A model generated the notes under the pieces. It saw nothing but the letters and a program-made list of their open reading frames with translations, did not search any database and was not told the origin of the DNA. The translations under genes and the position numbers were made by a program. This document shows, piece after piece, positions 45,123 through 52,772 of a DNA stretch of 64,000 nucleotides. Within the stretch, counting starts at the first letter, position 1. The number at the start of each line of letters is the position of its first letter. The stretch comes from Phaeovulum veldkampii DSM 11550 (lineage in GTDB: Bacteria; Pseudomonadota; Alphaproteobacteria; Rhodobacterales; Rhodobacteraceae): the NCBI RefSeq assembly GCF_003034995.1, contig NZ_PZKF01000015.1, positions 1 through 64,000 of the forward strand, written 5' to 3'.

Positions 45123-46082
45123 TTATTGACCAATCCAGGCTTTCCAGACCGGTTCGTTCTCGGCCATCCAGTCGTCAATGACGGTTTCCATCGGCACCCC
45201 GTCCAGATCGACCTTGGCGATCATCGCGCCCATCGCGTCGTTGGTGATGCTAAAGCCCTCGATGGCCTTGGCGGCACCGGGCCATTTCTCGGCCACGCCC
45301 TTCCACGCCACCTTCCAGATCGGACCCGTAGGCTTGCCGCAATCATGCGTTGCCGCCGGGTTCACGCCCACTGCCGGGTCGACATAGCATTCCGGGCTGT
45401 AAGCGGGGAATTTCACCCAGTTGCCTTGGTATTTCAGCGGCGCCCAATGCGGGGCATAGACCCACATCAGGATCGGCGCCTGCCGCTGATAGGCGGATTC
45501 AAGTTCCGCAAACATCGCCGCATCGGTGCCCGCATGGATAACCTCGAAATCAAGGCTCAGAGCCGCCACGCGCTCCTCGTCGAACCCGCCCCAGGTAACG
45601 GGGGCGCCCAGATAGCGGCCCTTTGGCGCGGTTTCGGGGGTGGAAAAGGCGGCGGCGCAGGCTTTCAGCGCCTCCCAGTCCGGCAGGCCGGGGCATTGCG
45701 CCTCCATGTAGGCGGGATACCACCATTCCTCGATCGCGATCATGCCGGTAGACCCGAGGTTGACCACATTGCCAGTGGCGGTGGCCGCATCCATCGCCTC
45801 GCGGCCCGTGGTTTCCCAAATTTCCATCGCCACATGCAGATCGCCGGTTGTCAGACCGGCAAACTGCGCCAGATAATCGGCTTGGACGGTTTCAACCGTA
45901 TAGCCCGCCTCCTCAAGAATGCGGGCCATCAGATTGGTGGTGATCAGCTGACCGGTCCAGTCGTGAAGGGTCAGCTTGATCGGGTCGGTCGATTCAACCT
46001 CGGCACGGGCCGGGGCCAGTGTCGTGGTTGTCAGAAGTGCGGCCAATACGATGGCCGGGCCGAAGCGTCGGGAGGTCAGCAT
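45123..46082 (-). CDS. Quaternary-amine ABC transporter substrate-binding protein (OpuAC family)
   Basis: The 319-residue protein has a signal peptide (AIVLAALLTTTTLAPARA) and an OpuAC domain. LTLHDWTGQLITTNLMARIL, LHVAMEIWETTGREAMDAA and GMIAIEEWWYPAYM are typical, and the several Trp/Tyr residues are suited to caging a trimethylammonium group. It is periplasmic and delivers substrate to the double permease. It is the first gene of the operon and is divergent from the DeoR regulator, with 175 bases between starts. Whether the ligand is choline, betaine or another amine cannot be read directly. Confidence 0.9.
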   Translation of the reverse strand: MLTSRRFGPAIVLAALLTTTTLAPARAEVESTDPIKLTLHDWTGQLITTNLMARILEEAGYTVETVQADYLAQFAGLTTGDLHVAMEIWETTGREAMDAATATGNVVNLGSTGMIAIEEWWYPAYMEAQCPGLPDWEALKACAAAFSTPETAPKGRYLGAPVTWGGFDEERVAALSLDFEVIHAGTDAAMFAELESAYQRQAPILMWVYAPHWAPLKYQGNWVKFPAYSPECYVDPAVGVNPAATHDCGKPTGPIWKVAWKGVAEKWPGAAKAIEGFSITNDAMGAMIAKVDLDGVPMETVIDDWMAENEPVWKAWIGQ

Positions 46083-46179
46083 GGGGCATCCTCTTCTGTT
46101 GGACTTTGCGGGTGGGGCGTTTCGCCCTCTTGCTGAAAAGCGTGGGAGCGAATCAGCGGCCTGTCAAAGGCATTGTTGT

Positions 46180-46207
46180 TTTTTGTGTTATCAGGTGGGG
46201 TTTTTGT
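46180..46207. promoter_or_regulatory. Candidate DeoR-family operator with direct repeats
   Basis: TTTTTGT occurs at 46180-46186 and again at 46201-46207, 21 bases apart, about two helical turns on the same face. The stretch is unusually T-rich for this genome and lies in the divergent region between the ABC operon and the DeoR gene. DeoR/GlpR-type regulators often bind repeated T-rich half-sites, so this may control both directions. Confidence 0.5.
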
Positions 46208-46257
46208 TGCTTTAGGTTGGAACCTGCCGGAAAATCCACCAGAAGTCGGAGGATGCC

Positions 46258-47031
46258 ATGTTAGCCAGCAAGCGCGAACGGGAACTTCTGGATGCCCTGC
46301 GTCAGACCGGCTCGGGCCGCGTTCAGGATCTGTCGCGCAGCCTCGGCGTGACCGAGGAAACGATACGACGCAACATCCGGCGGTTGGAGGATCAGGGGCT
46401 TGTCACCAAGGTGCATGGCGGCGTCTATCTGAGGGGCTGGGTCGCCGAGGCGAGCTTTTCCCAAAGGCTGGATGAAAACCCGCAGGCCAAACGCGCCATT
46501 GCCCGCAAGCTGGCGGCGATGATCCCCGACGGCGCGTCGCTGTTTCTGGATGTGGGGTCCACGACCGCCTATGTCGCGCAGGCGCTGCGCGACCATCGCA
46601 ACCTGTTCGTGGTCACCAATTCGCTGGCGGTGGCGCAGGCATTTTCGGGCAGTTCGCAGAACCGCATTTTTATGGCGGGGGGCGAATTACGCAGCCACGA
46701 CGGCGGCGCCTTCGGCCCCGAGGCGCTAGCCTTCGTGCGGCAGTTCCGGGTCGATTGGGCGGTTCTGTCAGCCGCCGCCGTTGACCCCGAGGCGGGCTTT
46801 TTGCTGCATGACATGCGCGAGGCCGAATTCTCGCGCGAGATCATCCGTTGCGCGGCACGTGCGGTGATCGCGGCCGATGCCACCAAATTCGGCCGCCACG
46901 CGCCAATCCGCATTGCCGAACCTGAGGCGTTTTCGACCATCGTCACCGATGCCGCACCACCGCCCGATATTGCCGCAATGCTGATTGCCGCCGGTGTAGA
47001 GATCATCCTGACAGACGGAGGCATGGCATGA
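46258..47031 (+). CDS. DeoR/GlpR-family transcriptional regulator
   Basis: The 257-residue protein has an N-terminal winged helix (LLDALRQTGSGRVQDLSRSL, GVTEETIRRNIRRLEDQGLV) and a DeoR sensor domain with LFLDVGSTTAYVAQAL and RNLFVVTNSLAVAQAFSG, which binds phosphorylated sugars or polyols. A GGAGG site precedes the ATG. It is divergent from the quaternary-amine operon and overlaps the phosphatase gene by 4 bases. A phosphorylated ligand fits a pathway with its own kinase. Confidence 0.9.
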   Translation: MLASKRERELLDALRQTGSGRVQDLSRSLGVTEETIRRNIRRLEDQGLVTKVHGGVYLRGWVAEASFSQRLDENPQAKRAIARKLAAMIPDGASLFLDVGSTTAYVAQALRDHRNLFVVTNSLAVAQAFSGSSQNRIFMAGGELRSHDGGAFGPEALAFVRQFRVDWAVLSAAAVDPEAGFLLHDMREAEFSREIIRCAARAVIAADATKFGRHAPIRIAEPEAFSTIVTDAAPPPDIAAMLIAAGVEIILTDGGMA

Positions 47032-47816
47032 CAGGTTTGAACGCGGCAAGTCGTGGGGTTCTGATCGGCGCGGCGCGGCAGATCATGCAGGCCGCGCGCG
47101 ATGTGCCGATGGACCATTTCCGCAAAGCCCTTGCCGTCGAAGCCAAGGCCGACGAAAGCCCTGTCACCGCCGCCGACCGCGCGACCGAGGCGCGCCTGCG
47201 CGCCGAAATTTCCGCGCGGTTTCCCGACCATGGCATCTACGGCGAAGAATACGGCGCACACGGGATGGAGGCCGAATTTCTGTGGATCATCGACCCGATC
47301 GACGGCACCAAAAGCTTCATCTCGGGGCATCCGATGTGGGGGATGCTCCTGGGGCTGCTGTATCGGGGCGCGCCGGTTCTGGGCGTGGTGCAAATGCCCG
47401 CCTTGGGCGAAATCGCCTGGGGCGGGCCGAGGATCGGCGCGTTTCTGAACGGCGCCCCCATCGCCGCGCGGCAGGGCGTGGCGCTGGATCGGGCCTTTGT
47501 CTGCATCAACGAGATGCAGCGCATTTTCGTCAGCGACCGGGCCGCGCTGGAACGGCTGCTGCGCGTGGCCCGCTATGCCCGCCCGACGGCGGATTGCTAT
47601 TCCTACGTTCAGCTTGCGGCGGGCTGGGTCGATGCCGTGGTCGATCACGGGCTGGAGCCTTATGATTATCTTCCCGTCCTGCCCCTGGTCGAGGCTGCGG
47701 GCTGCGTGATGACCGACTGGCAGGGGCGCCCCTTGGATTTTCAGTCTGACGGGCGGGTGGTCGCGGCACCGCCCGCGCTGCATGCGGAACTTCTGGCGCA
47801 ACTTGCGCCGGGCTGA
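47028..47816 (+). CDS. Inositol-monophosphatase-family phosphatase (HisN-like)
   Basis: The 262-residue enzyme has the lithium-sensitive phosphatase motifs: DESPVTAADRATEARLRAEI, HGIYGEEYG with the metal Glu, WIIDPIDGTKSFISGHPMWG with the Asp metal ligands, and VDHGLEPYDYLPVLPLVEAA with the last Asp. GTKSFISG and the C-terminal form are closest to histidinol-phosphate phosphatases of the HisN type. Here it is cotranscribed with a DeoR regulator rather than with his genes, so its substrate may be a phosphate ester in the neighbouring pathway. The start overlaps the deoR stop (ATGA). Confidence 0.87.
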   Translation: MTGLNAASRGVLIGAARQIMQAARDVPMDHFRKALAVEAKADESPVTAADRATEARLRAEISARFPDHGIYGEEYGAHGMEAEFLWIIDPIDGTKSFISGHPMWGMLLGLLYRGAPVLGVVQMPALGEIAWGGPRIGAFLNGAPIAARQGVALDRAFVCINEMQRIFVSDRAALERLLRVARYARPTADCYSYVQLAAGWVDAVVDHGLEPYDYLPVLPLVEAAGCVMTDWQGRPLDFQSDGRVVAAPPALHAELLAQLAPG

Positions 47817-47883
47817 CACGCGGCTTCTTTCCTGTCCGGCGGGCTGGGGCTAGAGTGGCCCCCAACAGACAAGGAGGGCGCCG

Positions 47884-48120
47884 ATGCGCTGTGTTTTCGT
47901 TCAATTCCGCTGTCAGCCGGGCAAGACCTATGCCGTGGCCGATGAAATCTATGACCGTGAGGTGGTGAGCGAGCTTTACTCCACCTCGGGCGAATACGAC
48001 CTGATCGCAAAGGTCTATATCCCCGAAGACGCCGATGTGGGCCACTGGCTGAACGAAAAACTGTTCGACATTCCGGGCATCAGCCGGACTCTGACCACGA
48101 TGACTTTCAGGGCCTTCTGA
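47884..48120 (+). CDS. Stand-alone Lrp/AsnC ligand-binding (RAM) domain protein
   Basis: The 78-residue protein consists only of the RAM domain: VFVQFRCQPGKTYAVADEIY, LYSTSGEYDLIAKVYIPEDA and GISRTLTTMTFRAF. There is no DNA-binding helix-turn-helix. Such single-domain proteins form rings that bind amino acids and may modulate full-length Lrp relatives. An AAGGAGG site precedes the ATG at 47884. It follows the phosphatase gene by 67 bases and may be a separate unit. Confidence 0.88.
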   Translation: MRCVFVQFRCQPGKTYAVADEIYDREVVSELYSTSGEYDLIAKVYIPEDADVGHWLNEKLFDIPGISRTLTTMTFRAF

Positions 48121-48175
48121 TGTCGGTCGGGTGATCGTCGGCGGCAACATGCCCCTTTTCGGGCGCGGCCAAGGC

Positions 48176-48937
48176 TCAGGACCGGATCATGCGGAACGCA
48201 GCCGAGGCCGCCCAACCCGCCGCCACCGCCAGCGCCAGCGACAACAGCCCGTATAACACCGGGTTTTCACGCAACAGCGCAAAGACCCAGCGTTCCAGCC
48301 CCACCTTGCGCACCTGAATCGCGGCCTGATGCATGTCGATCACCTTGCCCGCGCGGGTCAGGAAGATGCGGGCCTTGTAATCGCCCTCGACCAGATTGGC
48401 GGGCAGGGTGAAATCGGCGCGAAACAGCGTTCCCTCGACCAGCCGCACCCCGCGTTCGTTCACGGTATAAAGCCCTTGCGCCTTGCGGATGCGCAGCAGC
48501 GCCTCGGTGAAGGGGCGGGTATCGTCTACCCGCAGAGGCCCGGCAAAGGACCGCATCGCCAGCGGCAACGAAATGCGCTGGCGTTCGTCCTCCTCGGTAG
48601 ACAGGATATTCGCCAGACCGCCCGTGGTTGCCACAGCGTAAAAACTGGGCGCTGAGGCGACGGCGACGGAATCGGTGTTGATCCAGATGCCCGCCTCGCG
48701 GCTTTTGCGGCGGATCGTGACCGGCGCCGAGGGGCCTTCGATCGTCACGATCACATGCAGCGGCGGGCCAAAGGGAATCGGCGCATCGCGCTTGACCGCG
48801 CCATAAATCAGGATCTCGGACCCGTCAAAGCGTGCGGTGATACCGATATTGTCCTGGCTGAGGCCCGCCACCAGTTCCTCGGCCCGCACAGCGGGAGCCA
48901 GCAGCAACAGCAGTCCCAGCAGCGCCGCCCGGATCAT
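48176..48937 (-). CDS. TIGR02186 family membrane-anchored periplasmic protein
   Basis: The 253-residue protein has a signal peptide (LLGLLLLLAPAVRA), a periplasmic beta-rich region (GLSQDNIGITARFDGSEILI, FGPPLHVIVTIEGPSAPVTI) and one C-terminal membrane helix (ENPVLYGLLSLALAVAAGWA). It matches an uncharacterised alphaproteobacterial family that is usually encoded next to a TauE/SafE permease. Here it overlaps that gene by 4 bases (ATGA). It is likely an accessory subunit of the permease. Confidence 0.85.
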   Translation of the reverse strand: MIRAALLGLLLLLAPAVRAEELVAGLSQDNIGITARFDGSEILIYGAVKRDAPIPFGPPLHVIVTIEGPSAPVTIRRKSREAGIWINTDSVAVASAPSFYAVATTGGLANILSTEEDERQRISLPLAMRSFAGPLRVDDTRPFTEALLRIRKAQGLYTVNERGVRLVEGTLFRADFTLPANLVEGDYKARIFLTRAGKVIDMHQAAIQVRKVGLERWVFALLRENPVLYGLLSLALAVAAGWAASAAFRMIRS

Positions 48938-49848
48938 GGCCGCACCCCGGAATAAAGGGAATAGAGTTCGACCGGGCGCAACAGCAGGTCTGCGGTCAGC
49001 TTGGCGCAGACCGCCAGCACCAGCAGCGCCAGCAGAATGCGCAACTGCTCGGCGTTCAGCCGGTTGCCCAGCCGCGAGCCGATCTGCGCCCCGACAACAC
49101 CGCCCAAAATCAGCAGCAACGCCAGCACGACGTCCACCGACTGGTTGGTGATGGCGTGCAGCATGGTGGTGAAGGCGCTCACAAAGATGATCTGAAACAG
49201 CGAGGTGCCGATCACAACCTTGGTCGGCATCCCCAGCAGGTAGATCATCGCGGGCACCATGATAAAGCCGCCCCCCACCCCCATCACCGCCGCCAGCAAG
49301 CCGACCACAAGGCCCACCATGATCGGCGGAATAACCGAGATATACAGCCCCGAAACCCGGAATTTCACCTTGAACGGCAGCCGCTGGATCCAGCTGTGCT
49401 GACGGCGCTGGGGCGGGCGGCCCCGGCTGGACCGGCGCAGCGCGCGCACGCCCTCTTGCAGCATCAACAGGCCCACAAGGCCCAGGAACACGACATAGGC
49501 CAGCTGCACCACAAGGTCGATCTGGCCCCGCGCCGACAGCGCGTTGAACAGCCAGATGCCCAGCCCCGAGCCGATCATCCCGCCCGCCAGCAGCACCAGC
49601 CCCATCGGGATATCGACCGCCTTGCGTTTCAGATGTGCCAGCACACCCGACACCGACGATGCCACCACCTGATTGGACCCTGTCGCAACCGCCACCACCG
49701 GCGGAATGCCGATGAAGAACAAAAGCGGCGTGATCAGAAACCCACCACCCACCCCGAACAGCCCCGACAGCAACCCCACCACGCCACCCAACCCCAGCAG
49801 GAGATAGGCGTTGATCGAGACCTCGGCGATGGGGAGATAAATCTGCAT
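48934..49848 (-). CDS. TauE/SafE (TSUP) family membrane transporter
   Basis: The 304-residue protein has about eight hydrophobic segments with two internal repeats, each carrying the TSUP signature (GLLSGLFGVGGGFLITPLLF and GLLAAVMGVGGGFIMVPAMI). TSUP proteins move sulfite, sulfoacetate or related organic anions. A basic cytoplasmic loop (RRSSRGRPPQRRQHSWIQR) separates the halves. It is coupled to the TIGR02186 gene, suggesting a two-component transport system. The substrate is unknown. Confidence 0.9.
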   Translation of the reverse strand: MQIYLPIAEVSINAYLLLGLGGVVGLLSGLFGVGGGFLITPLLFFIGIPPVVAVATGSNQVVASSVSGVLAHLKRKAVDIPMGLVLLAGGMIGSGLGIWLFNALSARGQIDLVVQLAYVVFLGLVGLLMLQEGVRALRRSSRGRPPQRRQHSWIQRLPFKVKFRVSGLYISVIPPIMVGLVVGLLAAVMGVGGGFIMVPAMIYLLGMPTKVVIGTSLFQIIFVSAFTTMLHAITNQSVDVVLALLLILGGVVGAQIGSRLGNRLNAEQLRILLALLVLAVCAKLTADLLLRPVELYSLYSGVRP

Positions 49849-49928
49849 CGGTTTGCGTTTCTGCGGCGGTTGCGGGGGCGCCAGCGGCGCGGCGACGGGG
49901 CGGTGAAACGGTGCAGCAATCGGGCAGG

Positions 49929-50732
49929 TCAGATGCTGCGCAAATATCGTCGCAGCACACGTTCCAGCTTTTCGGCGCCCAGGGGCGCCATGGCTTTGGT
50001 GTGTTCGTGGCTGATCGCCTCGGACGACAGCCCAGCCCCCATGTTGGTGATGACCGAAACCGCCGCCACCTTCAGCCCCAGAAACCGGGCCAGGATCACC
50101 TCGGGCACGGTAGACATGCCCACCGCATCGGCACCCAGAATCCGCGCAGCGCGAATTTCAGCCGGGGTTTCAAACGATGGGCCGGAAAACCAGCCATAGA
50201 CCCCCTCTGGCAGGTCAACGCCCTCGGCCTTGGCGGCATCGGCCAGTGCGGCGCGCAGGGCCGGATCATGCGCCTCGGTCATTGGCACAAAGCGCGCCTC
50301 GGACGGCTCGCCGATCAGCGGGTTCAGCCCGGTAAAGGCGATATGGTCCGACAGCATCATCAGCCCGCCGGGGGGAATGTCATCGCGCAGACTGCCCGCG
50401 GCGTTGGTCACGATCACCCGGTCGCAGCCCAGCCGCCGCAGCACCTCCAGCGGCAGGCGCATCGCATCGGCGCGGCCATGTTCGTAATAATGCGACCGCC
50501 CACCGAACACCGCCACGCGCGCGCCCTCCAGCGTGCCTACCATCAGCCGCGGGTTGTGGCCCGAAACACCGGCATGGGGAAAGCCGGGCAGGTCGTGATA
50601 ATCAATCGCCACCCCCTCGACCGCATAGGCCAGATGACCCAGCCCCGAGCCAAGGATCAACCCCACCAGCGGCGGGGCGTTGCCTGCCTGTTCGCGAATC
50701 AGCGCGACAAGGGCCTCAGCGTTCCTTGACAT
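49929..50732 (-). CDS. Purine-nucleoside phosphorylase (class I)
   Basis: The 267-residue enzyme has LVGLILGSGLGHLAYAV, the phosphate site GGRSHYYEHG, VTNAAGSLRDDIPPG, DHIAFTGLNPLIG and AVGMSTVPEVILAR, the set of trimeric class I phosphorylases. It splits inosine or guanosine with phosphate into base and ribose 1-phosphate. The ATG at 50732 follows GGAGGAGAG and overlaps the end of the upstream permease gene by 17 bases. Its position at the end of a BMP-type ABC operon implies that the importer brings in purine nucleosides. Confidence 0.93.
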   Translation of the reverse strand: MSRNAEALVALIREQAGNAPPLVGLILGSGLGHLAYAVEGVAIDYHDLPGFPHAGVSGHNPRLMVGTLEGARVAVFGGRSHYYEHGRADAMRLPLEVLRRLGCDRVIVTNAAGSLRDDIPPGGLMMLSDHIAFTGLNPLIGEPSEARFVPMTEAHDPALRAALADAAKAEGVDLPEGVYGWFSGPSFETPAEIRAARILGADAVGMSTVPEVILARFLGLKVAAVSVITNMGAGLSSEAISHEHTKAMAPLGAEKLERVLRRYLRSI

Positions 50733-51681
50733 AGGGCTCTCCTCCGGCGCGGGGGGGGATCGCCTTGCCGACAAAACCGGCAAGGATGATCACGGTCAGA
50801 ACATAGGGCAGCGCCTGCATCGCCTGCACGGGGATGACGACGCCGCCAAGGTCGATGTTCTGATAGCGGTTTGCAACCGCCTCCAACAGACCAAACAGCA
50901 TCGTGGCCCCCAAGGCCGGAACCGGGCGCCATTTGGCAAAGATCAGCGCGGCCAGCGCGATGAACCCGCGCCCCGCCGTCATTTCCTTGACAAAGCCCGC
51001 CGACAGGCCGGTGGCCAGATAGGCACCCGCGATGCCGGTCAGCAACCCGGCGATGGCCACTGCTGCATAGCGCAGCCGCGTGACCGATATGCCCGCCGTA
51101 TCGACCGCCGCAGGATTTTCGCCCACCGCCCGCAACCGCAGCCCGAAGCGGGTGCGAAACAGCAGCCACCAACTGATCGGCACCGCCGCAAAAGCCACAT
51201 AGACCAGCGCCGTATGGCCCGAGATCAGTTCATAATAGACCGGGCCGATCACCGGCACATCGCGCAAACTGTCGGCAAAGGGCAGGACGATCGGCTGAAA
51301 CCGCCCCTCGCCCGACAGCGCCGGGGTGCGGCCGCCCAGGGCGAACCACTTTTGCCCGATCAGCACCGTCAGCCCCGAGGCCAGAAAGTTGATCGCCACG
51401 CCCGAGATAAGCTGATTGCCGCGGAAGGTGATCGAGGCCAGCCCATGCACCACCGCCAGCGACATCGCCCCCGCGATCCCGGCGATCAGCCCCAGCCAGA
51501 CCGACCCGGTCACGAAAGCCACCGCGCCGGAAAAGAAGGCAGCCATCAGCATCTTGCCCTCAAGCCCGATGTCAAAGATGCCCGCACGTTCCGAATACAG
51601 CCCCGCCAGACAGGCCAGCAGCAGCGGTGTGCCCAGCCGCACGGTCGAATCCAGGATCTGCAAGGCCGTCATCAGATCCAT
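50716..51681 (-). CDS. Nucleoside ABC transporter permease (BmpA-linked, second subunit)
   Basis: The 321-residue membrane protein has about nine segments and conserved signatures of the branched-chain/BMP permease family (GLYSERAGIFDIGLEGKMLM, GLRLRAVGENPAAVDTAGIS, GRGFIALAALIFAKWRPVPA). It pairs with the permease encoded immediately upstream, whose stop shares one base with its ATG at 51681; a GTG one codon earlier is possible. Together they form the channel of the nucleoside importer. Confidence 0.9.
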   Translation of the reverse strand: MDLMTALQILDSTVRLGTPLLLACLAGLYSERAGIFDIGLEGKMLMAAFFSGAVAFVTGSVWLGLIAGIAGAMSLAVVHGLASITFRGNQLISGVAINFLASGLTVLIGQKWFALGGRTPALSGEGRFQPIVLPFADSLRDVPVIGPVYYELISGHTALVYVAFAAVPISWWLLFRTRFGLRLRAVGENPAAVDTAGISVTRLRYAAVAIAGLLTGIAGAYLATGLSAGFVKEMTAGRGFIALAALIFAKWRPVPALGATMLFGLLEAVANRYQNIDLGGVVIPVQAMQALPYVLTVIILAGFVGKAIPPRAGGEPYVKER

Positions 51682-52772
51682 CACGCTGCCCCCCGGCCGC
51701 GGAACAGCCGCTCCACCGGCATTCTCACCATATTGTCCAGCGCTCCGGTGAACAGGATCACCAGCGCCTGAATCACGGTAATCAGCTCGCGCGGGATCGT
51801 CGTCCAGAGCGCAAGCTCGGCGCCGCCCTGATAGAGAAACCCGAACAACAGCGCCGCCAGCAGAACACCGACCGGATGGCTGCGACCCATCAGCGCCACC
51901 GCGATGCCGATGAAGCCCGCCCCCTCGACCGAGTTCAGCACCAGCCGCTCGGCCTCGCCCATCACGTTGTTGATCGCCATCAACCCCGCCAGCGCGCCCG
52001 AGATCAGCATGGCATACATGGTGATCCGCACCGGGTTGATGCCAGCATAGCGGGCCGCGCCCTCGGATTTGCCAAAGGCGCGAATCTGATAGCCCAGCCG
52101 CGTGTGCCAGATGATCGCCCAGACCAGAACGCAGCAGGCCAGCGCGATGAAAAAGGTGATATTGGCGGGCGTATTCCGGCCCCAGGCGATGCCAAGGGCC
52201 GCTGCCATGTCGTGCAGCGTGGGCAGGCTGGCGCCCGGTGGAAACCGCGCCGTGGCCGGGTCCATGCTGCCGACCGGGCGCAGCACGTTGACCAGCACAT
52301 AGTTAAGCACCGATGCGCCGATGAAATTGAACATGATCGTGGTGATCACGATATGGCTGCCCCGCCTGGCCTGAAGCCACGCCGGAACCGCCGCCCACAG
52401 CGCGCCAAAGGCCGCGGCCCCCAGCACCGCGGCAGGCAGCGCCAGCCCCCAATGTGGCCAAGGCAGCGCCAGACAGACCAGCGCAACGCCAAGGCCCCCC
52501 AGTGTGGCCTGACCCTCGCCGCCGATGTTGAACAGGCTGGCGTGAAACGCCACCGCCACCGCCAACCCGGTAAAGATGAAGTTGGTAGCGTAATACAGCG
52601 TAAAGCCCCAGCCATAGCTTGACCCCAGCGCGCCGTTGACCATCAGCTTCAGCGCCTCCCACGGGTTTTCCCCGATGGCCAGGATCACAAGGCCGGAAAT
52701 GACAAAGGCCAGCGCAAGGCTGATCACAGGAACCAGCACGACATCGGCCCATTTCGGAATCCGCTCGCTCAT
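51681..52772 (-). CDS. Nucleoside ABC transporter permease (BmpA-linked, first subunit)
   Basis: The 363-residue membrane protein has the other permease signature of the family (FTGLAVAVAFHASLFNIGGE, YQIRAFGKSEGAARYAGINP, GAGFIGIAVALMGRSHPVGV). Its start overlaps the ATPase stop by 4 bases (ATGA). The length is normal and the membrane segments are complete. Substrate specificity follows from the binding protein and phosphorylase in the operon. Confidence 0.9.
   Translation of the reverse strand: MSERIPKWADVVLVPVISLALAFVISGLVILAIGENPWEALKLMVNGALGSSYGWGFTLYYATNFIFTGLAVAVAFHASLFNIGGEGQATLGGLGVALVCLALPWPHWGLALPAAVLGAAAFGALWAAVPAWLQARRGSHIVITTIMFNFIGASVLNYVLVNVLRPVGSMDPATARFPPGASLPTLHDMAAALGIAWGRNTPANITFFIALACCVLVWAIIWHTRLGYQIRAFGKSEGAARYAGINPVRITMYAMLISGALAGLMAINNVMGEAERLVLNSVEGAGFIGIAVALMGRSHPVGVLLAALLFGFLYQGGAELALWTTIPRELITVIQALVILFTGALDNMVRMPVERLFRGRGAA

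Noticed and set aside
44091-46136. 681-codon plus-strand frame across the ABC ATPase and binding-protein genes
   Set aside because: Its sequence is basic and without motifs, and it runs opposite to two well-defined transporter genes and across their intergenic gap.
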